Assembly: GCA_964019415.1 (NCBI GenBank) | Contig: OZ025879.1 | Coordinates: forward strand, 2,478,310-2,542,309 | Reading direction: 5' to 3' | Length of the DNA: 64,000 bases | From: Ianthella basta | Taxonomy: Eukaryota > Porifera > Demospongiae > Verongiida > Ianthellidae | Part shown: positions 1-11,700 of the stretch, piece by piece | Layout: every line of letters starts with the position of its first letter | Position numbering within the stretch: position 1 is the stretch's first letter | Position numbers and translations under genes: made by a program | The notes under the pieces: generated by a model | What the model was told of the DNA's origin: nothing | What the model saw: only the letters and a program-made list of their open reading frames with translations | Databases searched by the model: none

Positions 1-3000
1 TGTCTGCCATCATTCCTGCTGTAGATCTCAATGCAAGTGACGTGTCTGAGGAAGAGAAGAATACGGCTTGCCTCACTCTTGAGGCATGAGCAGAGCTCTT
101 TCAGCACCTGAGGAGGAGAGAACTTCTTGTCAGAGATGGATGACTCCTTCGTACGAAAGGGAAAGCGAAACAGAGTTCCATTGTAATCTTCTTTACCGTG
201 TGAGAAACCAAACAATCCATCGAAGGGCTTGAGGTGGTTGTAGCGTTGGTGCTGCAACTCATTAAGGGTGAACTTCAATCCCGTGCGTTGGCTCCCATCA
301 TCATTTCTTTCATTGACGTAATGGGTGTGAGGATCCAGTATGCCCATGTACTCACCGCTTAGAATGACGGGCAAATCTGTGAGAAAGAAAGCAGCTAACC
401 AGGGTAATGTCAACACTTAATGCTGTTGAATATGTTTAACTCTCTAGTGACTGCAACATGCCATGTCAAGTTTGATTGGCATCTATTGTAACAGACTGTT
501 GCAAACTGACAGGAGAAATGTCTGTGCTGGCATTCGGGTTTAGAGCTTACAACTATGCTATTTTCTCTTCATATGACCAAGCAACCATCCTTCACATGTC
601 CTGACGGTATGTAGTTTTACCATTCATCAACAGTACAGGGGACTGCATCACCCACTGCACCCCACTGTAACAGTAATAATATAAGTATTGTACTTGTGTA
701 TTGGCGCAGGGGTGCAGGGCTGGCCGGACAATATTAAATGCACTTCTCTTGTTTCAACCCAATAAATGCTAATGCCGATTTTACACTATGCTGGTACAGT
801 ACGATATGATAAGCTAGGTTCGGTACGATAATCCAAACCATTTACATGTAGCAACGAATGACAGGGACAGTACTATTAGTGTTGGGTGATCCGAATGGAA
901 AGTAATAACTGACTAGCTCACTCTCGCTGTTTTGCTGCAGTTTGTAGGGCCTAGTCGTCTGTCGTCTAGCCTTTCAGAGCCCTGAAACATCTGTATGTAG
1001 TCCAGCGAAATTGGTCTATGAGAGCGCATGCACAGCACAAGTGGCATATGGTACCATATACACTACAGTTGCAGAAGCAGACCGAGATATTCCAAAATCA
1101 TATGGTTCAGTATGGTACGATATCTGTTTAAATTTGCCATTTTTTCTGTACCATACCGTACCAAACCAGACTGTTCCGGAATATTGCGCTAGTGTAAACG
1201 GGGTATAAGCACCATATTTAATTGTCTTGTGTCACACACATATACATGCTTTTATATTCAATGTACCTGTGAGGTGGTGAACAGACTGGAATCCAATTCC
1301 AAATCTCCCAACCTTCATCTTGTCCTCCATTTTCTTGCTCTGATAGAGTTTTCCAATGTTACTCCAGTCTCCCTCTTTGAAAGTGGCATCGTTCCATGCT
1401 AACAGAGCGGGACCTTGAACTGATTTGAGACTGTCCTTTACTAAGCCTTCAGTTGGGTAGCGCTGAGAGTCCACAACAAACCGGACCGTACTAGCACCAG
1501 CGTCATCTGCATTCTGCACTATTTCCTACGAACATGCAGAAAACAGCATGCGAAACACAGAAAAGGTAGTACCCAATACATAGGTAACACAATACAGTAT
1601 GTGAAACAGAAACGATGTGCTCAATACCTGATGTTGGTGATGCCAACATGTCTGTACCATGTAGTGTGTGGTATTGGCACTGCAGCTCACTCACTTTCAG
1701 GATCTGTCCTTCTGTGTACTTCCCAAGTAGGTTCTTAATAAATTCAGTCAATGGTGGCACCGTAGTGCCAAAATCTACAGTGAAGAGTGGAGGAAGTGTT
1801 TATGAGCCTGTTGTTGGTGCCTTTGATGCATGACATCACCATGCAGTGTACCTATTCACACTTTGTGCATAAAGTGATGGTAGCGTGGTGTTACTCTTTT
1901 GCTTGTTCACTAGTGCAAATTAATACCTTGCCAGCCACCTGCCTGTACGTAGTGAGAAGTGGCAGTATTTGATTGGGTATGTTTGTATATGTGCAAGGTC
2001 ACTATCATTGGAGCTGAGGCTTATGAATGTACTGAATATGCTGAATACTGAATATTGAATTTATGAATAATATGGACATGCCAATACAAGGCGTACAAGC
2101 ACTCTTGAAACAACTAAGAGATCATGGACCTTGGAGCAGAGAAGGGAGAAATGTGGAGGACATTGCTATGTAGCTTGACACACAACAACAGCAGCAGCAA
2201 TTATGTATGTACAATGCAGGAGGCTGCTGTGAGAAGTGGAAGAGAATGTTCTACATGGAACAATCAAGATCAAGCAGTGAGTCAGATGAAAGCTGGGAGC
2301 ATACTTAACACTAGAAATAATAAAAATTAATACAAAAATAGCAAGGGTGTAGGGATGGTATAAAAAGGACAGAAACAAGTAAATGCTGCTACACAATGAA
2401 GCATTTACAATGGTGCCTACATGCAAGAATGTACCACCATCCAGGAACAGGAAAAATGTTGAGATCGTTTTCTGCCAGAGCACACGCTTTCACTGGGAAG
2501 TAAGGTTAGTTCTGCGTTGTATGCAACAGATACTTCCTCTTGGGTAGCCTTCGTTGTAGGTTTTTAGCCCTATACAGCGATAGTGCTACTTTTCATTTGT
2601 ATTACAGCATACAAACAACCACCGCCATCCCTACATAGACATCACTACCGTGCTGTCTGATATTGATCAGTTACACAAGCACTTACATACTTAGGAGAAG
2701 GCATTATCAGTACATTATATGAAACACTTCAAGTGCACAGTTCAGTTGTTGTAATACAAAAGGATAGTGACCTTAGCATGTAACCTGTGCATGGCAACCA
2801 CACAAGACAATGAATACTATGTATGTTGAAGGGGGTGGGAAGTATCTCACTCTGTACTACAAAGTAGTCAAGGAAGGCACACAACATTAGCACAAAGGCT
2901 GTGAATCTGTATATAAGGTGCAAGTAATGCAAAATGATAAGCATTAATGTCAATCGACTCATGACCTGTGCGATCACCTCTGAACCTTGCTCTCACATTA

Positions 3001-4328
3001 GTGTGCGGTAAACACAACACCTTAACGGTTTAGGTCAACTGCTTACAGAACCTAGTGAGGTCAAATTTTCAGAGGTAACTCACCTTGAATAAGGTGAGTG
3101 ACCGTGAGTCATGAGCTGATCAACACTCAGTCAACCACATTGCAAAATACAGCACATAATGGTACGAAAATGTCATGTATGACACCATGCCTTCAACAAT
3201 TTGGTTGCATGGTGTCAGTACATGCAGTGGTCCATGCAACTGCTTCCTAATCTGTGTGTGCTCACTATCTATAGAATACAGACACTTATTATTCTGACAC
3301 AGCCGGCCTGCCATTTTGGAGTCTCAACCTACATGAAAACAGTCTGGGAGCTATCACCACTTTTTCCCTGTAAGTAATTGTTGCGAAGTGTAAGGTCACC
3401 ATGACCCCAATCACTAAGCTTAAGGCTGACATTCATCTATCATGTGCATGTGCATTCAGCCATTGTTGGCCATTAGGAAAGGGGCAGCGCACGATTGTTC
3501 ACAAACCGATTTTAGGCAGGTGGAGCTTACAAAATGGCCGTTTCCATGGCATGCTTCCATGTTCTAAACTGCTCACGAAAGTGGGAGCAAGACCACATGA
3601 AACTACTGAGGGCTGTCAATTGTAAAAACATGTTTAGCTATACAGGGGTAAGCACAGCGCAGTAAACAAGTGATCAACAAATTAATAACGACTATATAGG
3701 TACGTAGCTGTCCACCTTCACTCCCCTAGTGGGAGCTGCTTGGTGGCTGTTATTGCTGATGCAGGCAGCAGCAGAGGGAGTCACTGTACAAGCGCCCATA
3801 CTGATCCCTTGTAGGAGCACAAATAGGAAATATATACACTAGCGTGGTTGAGTCACTCTTCAATGCCTGAATGGGTTCGTGTGTGAACGTAGCTATGTCA
3901 AGCAGGTTCCCTGTTCACATCCTTGTTCTGAGAGGGCCATAGTGACATTAACAAAAAGTTATAATGAAGTTCAACAAATGCCCCCGAACAAGTGTCTACT
4001 TTAAAGGCTTGGCATACAGTACGTAGTGATCCATGTCGACTGGTAGTTGAGCAACAAATGTGGCTAGGAGTCGTAGCTAATCCGATCGCGTCGTGAGATA
4101 TCGATTTGAAGCCTACTAGCAAGCACCTTTAGTAAACGTACATCGTGCACGCTTTTACATACGTATAAATATATTCTACGCCGTACAGGTAGACAGCACT
4201 AACACGTGTTAGCACTTAACCTCGTAGCTACTGTGATGGAAGACCTCGTACGTATGTCTACAACACATGCACACTGAACGCCCAGTCGGTGAGCCTAGGA
4301 CTCCCCAGCACGTACCTGAATGACTCAT
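1..4328 (-). CDS. Sacsin-HEPN-PARP gene, copy L (5' part; runs off left edge)
   Basis: This is the 5' end of the third member of the array. Coding exons on the minus strand are 4328-4316 (13 nt, Met-Ser-His-Ser plus one base), 1774-1695 (80 nt), 1525-1267 (259 nt) and 376 to the left edge (start of the giant exon). Every junction is GT-AG and the phases fit. The exons encode most of the first sacsin repeat: a GHKL N-box (EIVQNADDAGAS) split between exons 2 and 3, and a GRFGIGF glycine box completed across the exon 3/4 junction. Bases 1-376 equal copy 1 at an offset of 29,180, so HEPN and PARP exons are expected to the left of the window. Intron 1 (4315-1775) carries an inserted MITE-like repeat. 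I see no damage in the visible part. Confidence 0.85.
1775..4315 (-). other. Intron 1 of copy L
   Basis: This 2.5 kb intron lies between the 13-nt coding exon 1 and exon 2. It aligns with intron 1 of copy 1 (30953-33498) along its whole length with scattered changes. It contains one MITE-like insertion (about 2305-2661) that is missing from the shorter intron 1 of copy 2. I see no convincing exon inside it. The small open frames here are not conserved between copies. Confidence 0.7.
2348..2661. repeat. MITE-like repeat with TGTAGGGATGG ends and a terminal hairpin
   Basis: The element opens with TGTAGGGATGG (2348) and closes with the complement CCATCCCTACA (ending 2635), followed by a short hairpin that ends in GTGCTGTCT. 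The same repeat lies at the same intron position in copy 1 (31516-31828). The site is empty in copy 2 near 52400, so the insertion happened before copies L and 1 separated but not on the copy 2 lineage. Related copies sit at 6240-6520 and 55930-56150. Confidence 0.6.
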
Positions 4329-4560
4329 ACTCTTTATTCTTCTCCAAGTGTCGGCTCACAGGAGTGCGTAAGATCCATAGTGGCGTCTTCTCTGAACCTT
4401 ATTGGAATTTCCCAGAACAGCCTATAATTATCCGTTTCGCTTTCGTATATTTCCGTTCACCAAAATATTGTATGTCATGATTGTATGCGCAAGCACGCGC
4501 CAGAATCTATAGTAATGCAGCTATATGCGGATTGAGGCCCGGGCGGATCGAGGTCTATCT
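4329..4560 (-). promoter_or_regulatory. Proximal promoter and 5' leader of copy L, with kB and IRF-type motifs and a uORF
   Basis: This block stays conserved upstream of all three copies. On the minus strand, 4413-4404 reads GGGAAATTCC, a perfect NF-kB consensus (GGGRNNYYCC). Bases 4444-4434 read GAAAGCGAAAC, an IRF/ISRE core (GAAANNGAAA), with a third GGAAA further upstream. A 14-codon upstream ORF (4378-4334, starting MDLTHS) ends 5 nt before the start codon. The motif matches are seen directly. Their function is inferred. No transcription start can be placed, so the uORF may or may not lie in the mRNA. Confidence 0.55.
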
Positions 4561-5511
4561 CGATCGTATATATACGCATGTATACCTGCAGCTGGCCATG
4601 GATGCCTCACTAGACAATTGCAACAGTTATAATGTATACTGCATGCCCAAGGAAAAATGTCATGACCACATCTATATATATGCATGCATGCATGTACCTC
4701 TGTGGTATATTATAGCTAGCTAGTGTAATATAGCTATTATAGTGTCAACTGTAATACTAGCACAATATATACACCTGAAGGTATAATTAATTGCTATAAT
4801 ACCAAATTTCACATCATTCAGCATCGATCTGGTCCTTATAACTACTTTTAATATAATTTATCATGTCTAGAGTATACATGCATCAAAAAAGGAATTATAG
4901 TCTGTGAAGATACCATGCATAACATGAGCACTACTTAGTATATATAATTATATCAAATGATGGCATGGTTTGCACAATTACCTTAAACTTTGATTAAAGC
5001 TATAGCTAGCTATAGATTGTAATAAAGACTTAGTGCCATTTAAAGTTAGTAGCACAAAATGCATACACATTAATCAACTATGCACCTTTATGATGCATGT
5101 ACAATCAAAGCAACTATTAAAACAAATAATAGTATCAATAGTACATTAATTATTATACTAAATGTAATGCAGGTGCAAAGATGTCAAAATTAGTAGCTAT
5201 GTATATGTATATAACACAAAAACTGACAATTCTGATAATATGCATTATGCCATAGTTAGTGATGTCTTAAGCAATCCAGTCAGGTATTACAGAAATCAGT
5301 AATTTCGACAGATATCTGAAGAAGAAAGAGTTGGTTACTTTGTCATGTGTCACATACACAGCAGTTTAGCATTGTATAATGTAGTGTATGCAAGAAATGA
5401 ATGTACGTAGTGTGTGTTACTGCAAAGTCAGTAGCATGCATGCTGCACCACACAATGGCAGCACCAGTATGCCATCACCAGCTGTACAACTCACTGAAAA
5501 AGGGACACTGA
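4561..5511. other. Spacer between ZU5/Death copy A and copy L
   Basis: This AT-rich spacer has many TATA/TAGCTA-type runs and no supported gene. Parts of it resemble the spacer upstream of copy 2: 4585-4630 resembles 53695-53750, and 4785-4960 resembles 56230-56390. This suggests that the 2.4 kb between 53.76 and 56.15 kb was inserted later in that other unit. Confidence 0.5.
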
Positions 5512-5792
5512 TTAGTGTGCCAGGTGCACTCCATACTTGCTTGCTATGTCTTGTGCAAGGACTCTATCACCTGATTGTTGCACTGCTTCCACTACTGTTT
5601 GCCATGTGCGAGGGACGGTCCCCATTCCTTCTCGTTCACATGTCCACTTGCCAACCAAGTCCAGCATGCAGTCTTCTGGGCTACCATTTTGGTCTCTTTG
5701 AATGGCTTGCAGGACATGGTATTCCACGCCTAGGTGAGTACCGAAGTACCTCCATTTTGCATCCAGTCGGTGATTGAGAGCTGCAATTAAAT
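5512..5792 (-). CDS. Death-domain exon of copy A
   Basis: This last exon encodes 92 residues and a TAA stop. It carries a Death-domain fold pattern: DLIAALNHRLDAKWRYFGTH, a hydrophobic helix LGVEYHVLQAI, then VPRTWQTVVEAVQQSG with the conserved tryptophan and a closing LAQDIASKYG helix. The preceding 90-nt exon (6072-5983) is a Pro/Ser/Thr linker. Confidence 0.8.
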
Positions 5793-8700
5793 CTGGAAGT
5801 GCAAATTAAATTTGCATGTATGTAGAATGCATTGATCTAATAGTGAATCTTGAGCAGTGCAGCTGGCGAGTGTTGCAGAACATACAATTCTAGTACTGTA
5901 TTGAATGTAACACTGTATACCTTTAAGTCAAAATGCAGAATCGTACACATACAGATGTGCTAATTGATATGTATGCACATACCTTTGGTTTTAACTGGGG
6001 TTGTAGGGCTAACAGGTGTAACACGACCAGAAACTGGTTCAGAGTGGGTGGGGGACACAGGGAGAGCGGCAGCTGTGCAACAGCAGAGAATGGACAGCTG
6101 TACTGACATACAATATACATGTATTGACAATAGATATGCGCATATCTGCTTGAGTAGAAGTCCAGTCCTCTTGTTTTGACCTGGCCCCTATATCTTGAGC
6201 CCAGCTTCTTCCTTAAAGGCTACTAATTTTAACAGGTACCTTTTTAGCAAATATTGCGAGAAGTGCAAAAATCGCTAAAAACTTGTACTCGCAAAGTTTA
6301 AAACACGGAAAATGATGATGACGCTTTTTACCCAACGGTGCACTTGCGCTTGGAAGTAAGGTTAGCTCTTAATACTGTACAGCCTCCCTTCTTCATAGAC
6401 GGTTTCTTTTGCCGGCTCTTACTTCTGTTTAGGAGTAGTGCAACTTTTTGTTTGTATTACAGCATACAAACAACCACCACCATTCCTACATAGACAGCAC
6501 TACTGTGCTGTCTGATATAGGTGCCACTCCAATTAAAGCGCTTCCTAGGGCGTACCCTATTCTTTCCTGTTCCAATTGTAAGTGCCCTTGGGCATAGGAA
6601 TCAATATTAGGAGGCGCCTAAATTATTGGAGTGGAAATGATATTATTTTGCACTATACCGCATGTGCTGAATGTGAGACAGCGTAATGGGAGCCCTGATG
6701 GACTAATTTAACCATGTCACTGCTTCTTTCATGTCCACAGAATGTGGAAAGACGATGGTTAAGCGGGTCAAGCGACCTGGAACTGAGTGGTGCAGGCTGA
6801 CAAAGAAGACGTCCAGGTGGCACCTGTATTTGCTGATAGCGAGAAACCCACAAGTGCCAAGTCCAGTCGATGCCAGTACACTGCGAAACAAAAGCAGTAT
6901 GCTGTTCTGTACACGTGCTAGGCGCCCTTCTAATTGAAGCGACCCTTGGTCATTGTGTATTTTTGGCCTTTCCGCGCTGGAATTATTTCTAAGGGGCGCC
7001 TATATTAGAAACTATACGGTACCTCAATGCCGCCCTTTTGTTGTAATCGTGTACATGAGGCTGTGCTCTATATTCTGCACCATCTTGGCTTAATGAACAA
7101 AGGGGTATTAGTTAGCTCAAGCATTAATTTATAGTACTATTAATGTGCAAAGCAAAGCGTACAAACTAGTGTAATTTAGAAATGTCTAACAGAAAGAGCA
7201 TAGAAGCAAGCAACATTATCTCAGCACTGTGATAAACCTCAATTCTGTGGAGTTCACTTGACATTCCTAATTCCATTGTACATATAGATAATCATACACA
7301 ATTGGGCCTATGTACATGCAAGGGAATTAGAAATGTTGAGTGAACCCACAGAATTGAGGTATATCACAGTGCTGAGTTACTGTTGCTTTTTTCTATGCAT
7401 TTCTGTTGGCCATTCCTAAACTCCCTTTAACCTTCAAGGCAAATTCTTGTTACACTAGTGTATCAGTGTACTTCGGCAAAACAAGTGAAATAGTGGTGCG
7501 AGGAACAATTGAAGGCCATTGTCAGGCTTCTTTGATGTATTGAAGATGGCAGTGCACTCAAATGCCAGCCTGGAGTACACGTAAGGGAAAAGCAGCATAG
7601 GCTGCTCATACCCCATTTGTTCCTTTCATTCTTCATGTTCTTCTCGCTGAATTATTGCACGCTCCTAATGCACAATACAGGGCACCTACGAACCTATGTT
7701 GTGTACGAGGACTTGCATATGGATGTGAAGGGTGAATATCGGAGTTCCGGTGGCAATCCAATAAGTACAGCGCTGGAGCAGGTAGAAAGTTTGTTTTCTC
7801 TATGTATTAAGACACCAGCATTCCACCATTTTGTTGTGCTGGTATACTATGCCAGCTCAACATAACGGCAAGACATATGGCATAAACCATTATGGTAACA
7901 CGGCAGCCAGTTCAGTTTGAGTGGCATATATAACTGCGCTTGATGTCCTGCACAATCTTGATCTAATCTGAGGAAGGGGTATTACTCAACGCAAGTAGTA
8001 ATCTGATGTAGCCATAGTCCTTTGGATATGCGAAAAGAGTACAAAGTAGAGTATAAAATTCCTTTAGAATTAAAAAGAATTTAGGAATGGTCAACAGAAA
8101 AAGCATAGAACAAGCAACAGTATCTCAACATCATGACAAATCACATTTTCGTGAAGTTCGCTTTGCATTCCTCTTTTCCTTGTGCGTAGCTGCATGGACC
8201 CAACTAGTTCCATGTAGCTACAAGGAAATAAGTAATGCAGAGTGAACTCCACAGAAATGTGGTTCATCACGGTGTTGAGTTGCTGTTGCTTGTTCCTACG
8301 CTTTTTCTGCTGGCCTTCCTACATCCATTTCAATTCTAAAGGATTTAATATACACTATATGGACATCAATGTTACACAATACAAAGCATGTATATATCCA
8401 CAATCCAAACAGACATGTTACAAACACATGCACACATACTTCACGTATGTACACTTACAGACACATAGCTCCTCTTTGATCCTACAGACAAAGGAAAGAG
8501 GTACATTTGCCCCATGCACTTGAACGTCCATCAAGGCAGGCTTCACTCGTTTCTCCTCTGGACTAGTATAGATGATTTGGTAGAGGATGCAGGGAGGAAA
8601 GCGTCCGGTGCTGACCTCCATTTCGATGTCTTCCTGGGATTTCCACAAAGGTGCCAAAAACATTTGATCTGTCACCTAAATCAATTCAGTAGCAAATCAA

Positions 8701-11700
8701 CACAAAGAGTAGGTCCAATACAGTCTAACATTATCTGTTGCAAGTCATGAGTGGCTTGCCATGATACTTACTGCTTGTAGCCCATGGATTATCGCTTCCC
8801 ATCCTGGTCCAGCCTTTTTCAGTGGACTGGCTGTGATCTGTTTACAACCAGGAGCATATTGAAATTGAATCACATCGTCACTGTCACAGGTCTTCTCCCA
8901 ATCCTTCTTCTGCAGAATATTTGCCAGTTTCTGTGGTGGGGTATTAGCTACAATGCTTAACACCTAATACATGTAAACAATATATGCATACATACACATT
9001 CTTTGATGATGTCGTACAGGATCATTGCTACCTTGTTCAATGTAGGTGAGTAGATTGTGAGCAAATACAAGCAAAATCAATCAACAGCTGATTGCAGAAC
9101 GTATTGGCCATGTAAGCGTTCATCAGCTGCATACAAAACTGTATTGTATGCAGCTGATGAAGGCCAACATGGCCAATACGTCCTACAACCAGTTATTGAC
9201 TGATTTTGCTACATCTTTCTCCACAATCTACTCGTGTACACACTCTTTGATACCTCATTCCACTCCAGGGAGTTGCACATGAACTGTATCCTGAAGAGCA
9301 GAGTTTCTTTGGATGCAATGTAACGAGAAAAGGTGATGGCACTGTACATCGCAATTTTCTCATTCTTGGTCTCCACACAGAACAAGCAGTGTGGATTTCG
9401 TATAGTCAGGACTCCCACATTGGTATGAGCAGTGAAATCTGCTTCTTCTTCCTCTTCTTCAAAAGTGTACTTCTGCTGCTCAGCATCCAGTGTGTGAGAA
9501 GCTGATATAAACTTCAGAGTGTCCTTGCCATCTCCTTCCTCTCTGATACACCAATGAGACAGGATCAGTTTAATTGGCTTCATCAGGGTGGTTCCATCCA
9601 TGTTGATGTACACAACCACCGAACCAGGCTTGTACCCAGCAGGGAACACAAATGGACCATGCAGGATGACGGCATAGTGAACAGTGATTTCCTTCTCTAC
9701 AGCTCCTGGGGGAAATTCCAGTGACGCATCACCACTTCCCAAAATGAAGGACCCTCCTTCAAGACCTACGGCAAGTTGGTTGATGCCAGTTCCCATGTAG
9801 CAGAGCTGTTGCAGAAGAGCTTCATCACCTATTGGTGAAAGGTATGGAAATGACAATACTGAATGCCATTTCCCCAATACATATAAACATGTGAGTTGTT
9901 ATTGCTGTAACGTTAATGTAATAAGTGCACCACTCAAACCACATGTGCATTATGCTTTCAGACAAACTAACTTGTTATGTGAACAAATTTTGAAGGCAGT
10001 GGTGTGACAACTTCCATCTCCTGCAGAAATATGATAAAAGCACACAATATCATCTCGACGTAGACTACTGTTACATACACTCAGTTCACTGGCACATACT
10101 GAATAAGCTGAATAAGCAAATGCAAGGGCAAACTATTCACTGTTGATACTAGAAAGATCTGAGATAATAAGCTTTATGCAGTGCACAGCAACACCCATGC
10201 ATATTCCAATCAGCAGTGTATGGATATAAGAAACAAACATACTTCACGGGACTGCTTACTTCCTGCCTTTGTGCCGCTTCAAATGGCATATGGTATGTGA
10301 CACGGATAACTTAGGTGGATCCATAGAGGTACACAGATTTCCCTCAAGGTACACGGCAGATTTTCTGTTTGAATCAGTTGAAATCTGACAATGCAATTCG
10401 GCGCAACATAAGGCTGCAGTACTAAAGCATATATGATTGTAGATGCTACTGCTTCTCTATAGCTATGTACGTAACCTGAAATAAAGATGAAGGGTACAGC
10501 CATTGATGCCCACCTCATACAACGTAAGCTAATTGCATATTGCCTATTCTCCTGAACCAGAGGCGCCACGTGTAAGTAGCTAACTAACTGCTTCAGCAGC
10601 TGTGCGCCATGTTGGTAGTCTAGATCGTGTACCCGACCCGGCCCCCATCCACCATTTGATAAAATGGCGGCCAGGTTGGGTACGAGACAGTGGAGGTTTA
10701 GCAGCCAAATTCAATGGGGACTGATAAAATTCAACTTCAGCAGCTGATGCCTGCCTCCTTTTGTGGACACGCGTCTTCGACTCTGCCTTTAACAAAACAG
10801 ATGATCCATGCTGATGCCCGTCCATTGCTGCGCTGATACCAGCCCATTAATGCACTGATGCCTGCCCATTGCTGCACGGGTACCGTGTCACGTACTGTAC
10901 TACACCTACATGCAAATGCTATCTGATGATCCTGTGCATGGGAAGAACCACAATGTCTAAATGCCTGTTGGATTTTACAGTCATGCTAGCCCTGGTAGGT
11001 GGATGGCAAAAGAGTAGAGTACAATACACTGTAACTGAAGCCATTGAATGTCTTGGCTATGCAGCTATGAAGCCAGAGCAAGGTTGTGTCTGTTATCATT
11101 TCTGGTAAAGGATGTCTTTGCAGTTTGGTGAAGCGAGAACACAGAAACGAGGTGTATCAAAATGCTGAGCTAATGATACTTGTTCACATGCTTATTCAGC
11201 TGGCCATTCCTAAATCACTTCTAAAATTAATCTTGAGGAAAATTTGTAATTTACTAGTACAATTATACGGTATTAGATTGTGCATGACGGATTTTCTCTC
11301 TTCCACATGCAATGCCACATCTTAGAATCCTTTGGTATCAAACATATACTTGCTTACTAGTTTGTCAGTCTCTTCAATGTCATTCAACTTCTTCCATACT
11401 CGCATTTCTTCTGATGTGAGAGCAAGGATGGACTTGGTGAGCACTGAATTCTCCCTAAATTGCTGAGACAAGTCTCTTAAGAGCAGATGGAACATTACAT
11501 CATCCTGCAAGGACAGGTCAGCACAATAACTCATTCATGGATAATGTCACAATGCAGTTAGGTGTGTACTACTACACCACAAGCATACAGAACTGCATGT
11601 AAATTTCTTAATAGTAATTACTACTGGTTGATGCCATATTCAGTTCATAAAGACACATGCACACCCCTTTATGCAAGTGGCCAGATTGAACTCACTGCGG

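Noticed and set aside
5388-5777. A 129-codon plus-strand frame
   Set aside because: It is antisense to the Death-domain exon of copy A, which has clear family motifs and splice sites.
4316-5792. Splicing of the Death exon of copy A into the sacsin copy L gene to make one protein
   Set aside because: The Death exon ends in a stop, and copy L has its own conserved start exon with a leader region in between.
10811-10876. A possible CRISPR-like array
   Set aside because: It has only three direct 22-bp units with no spacers, in a eukaryotic intron. It is a minisatellite.
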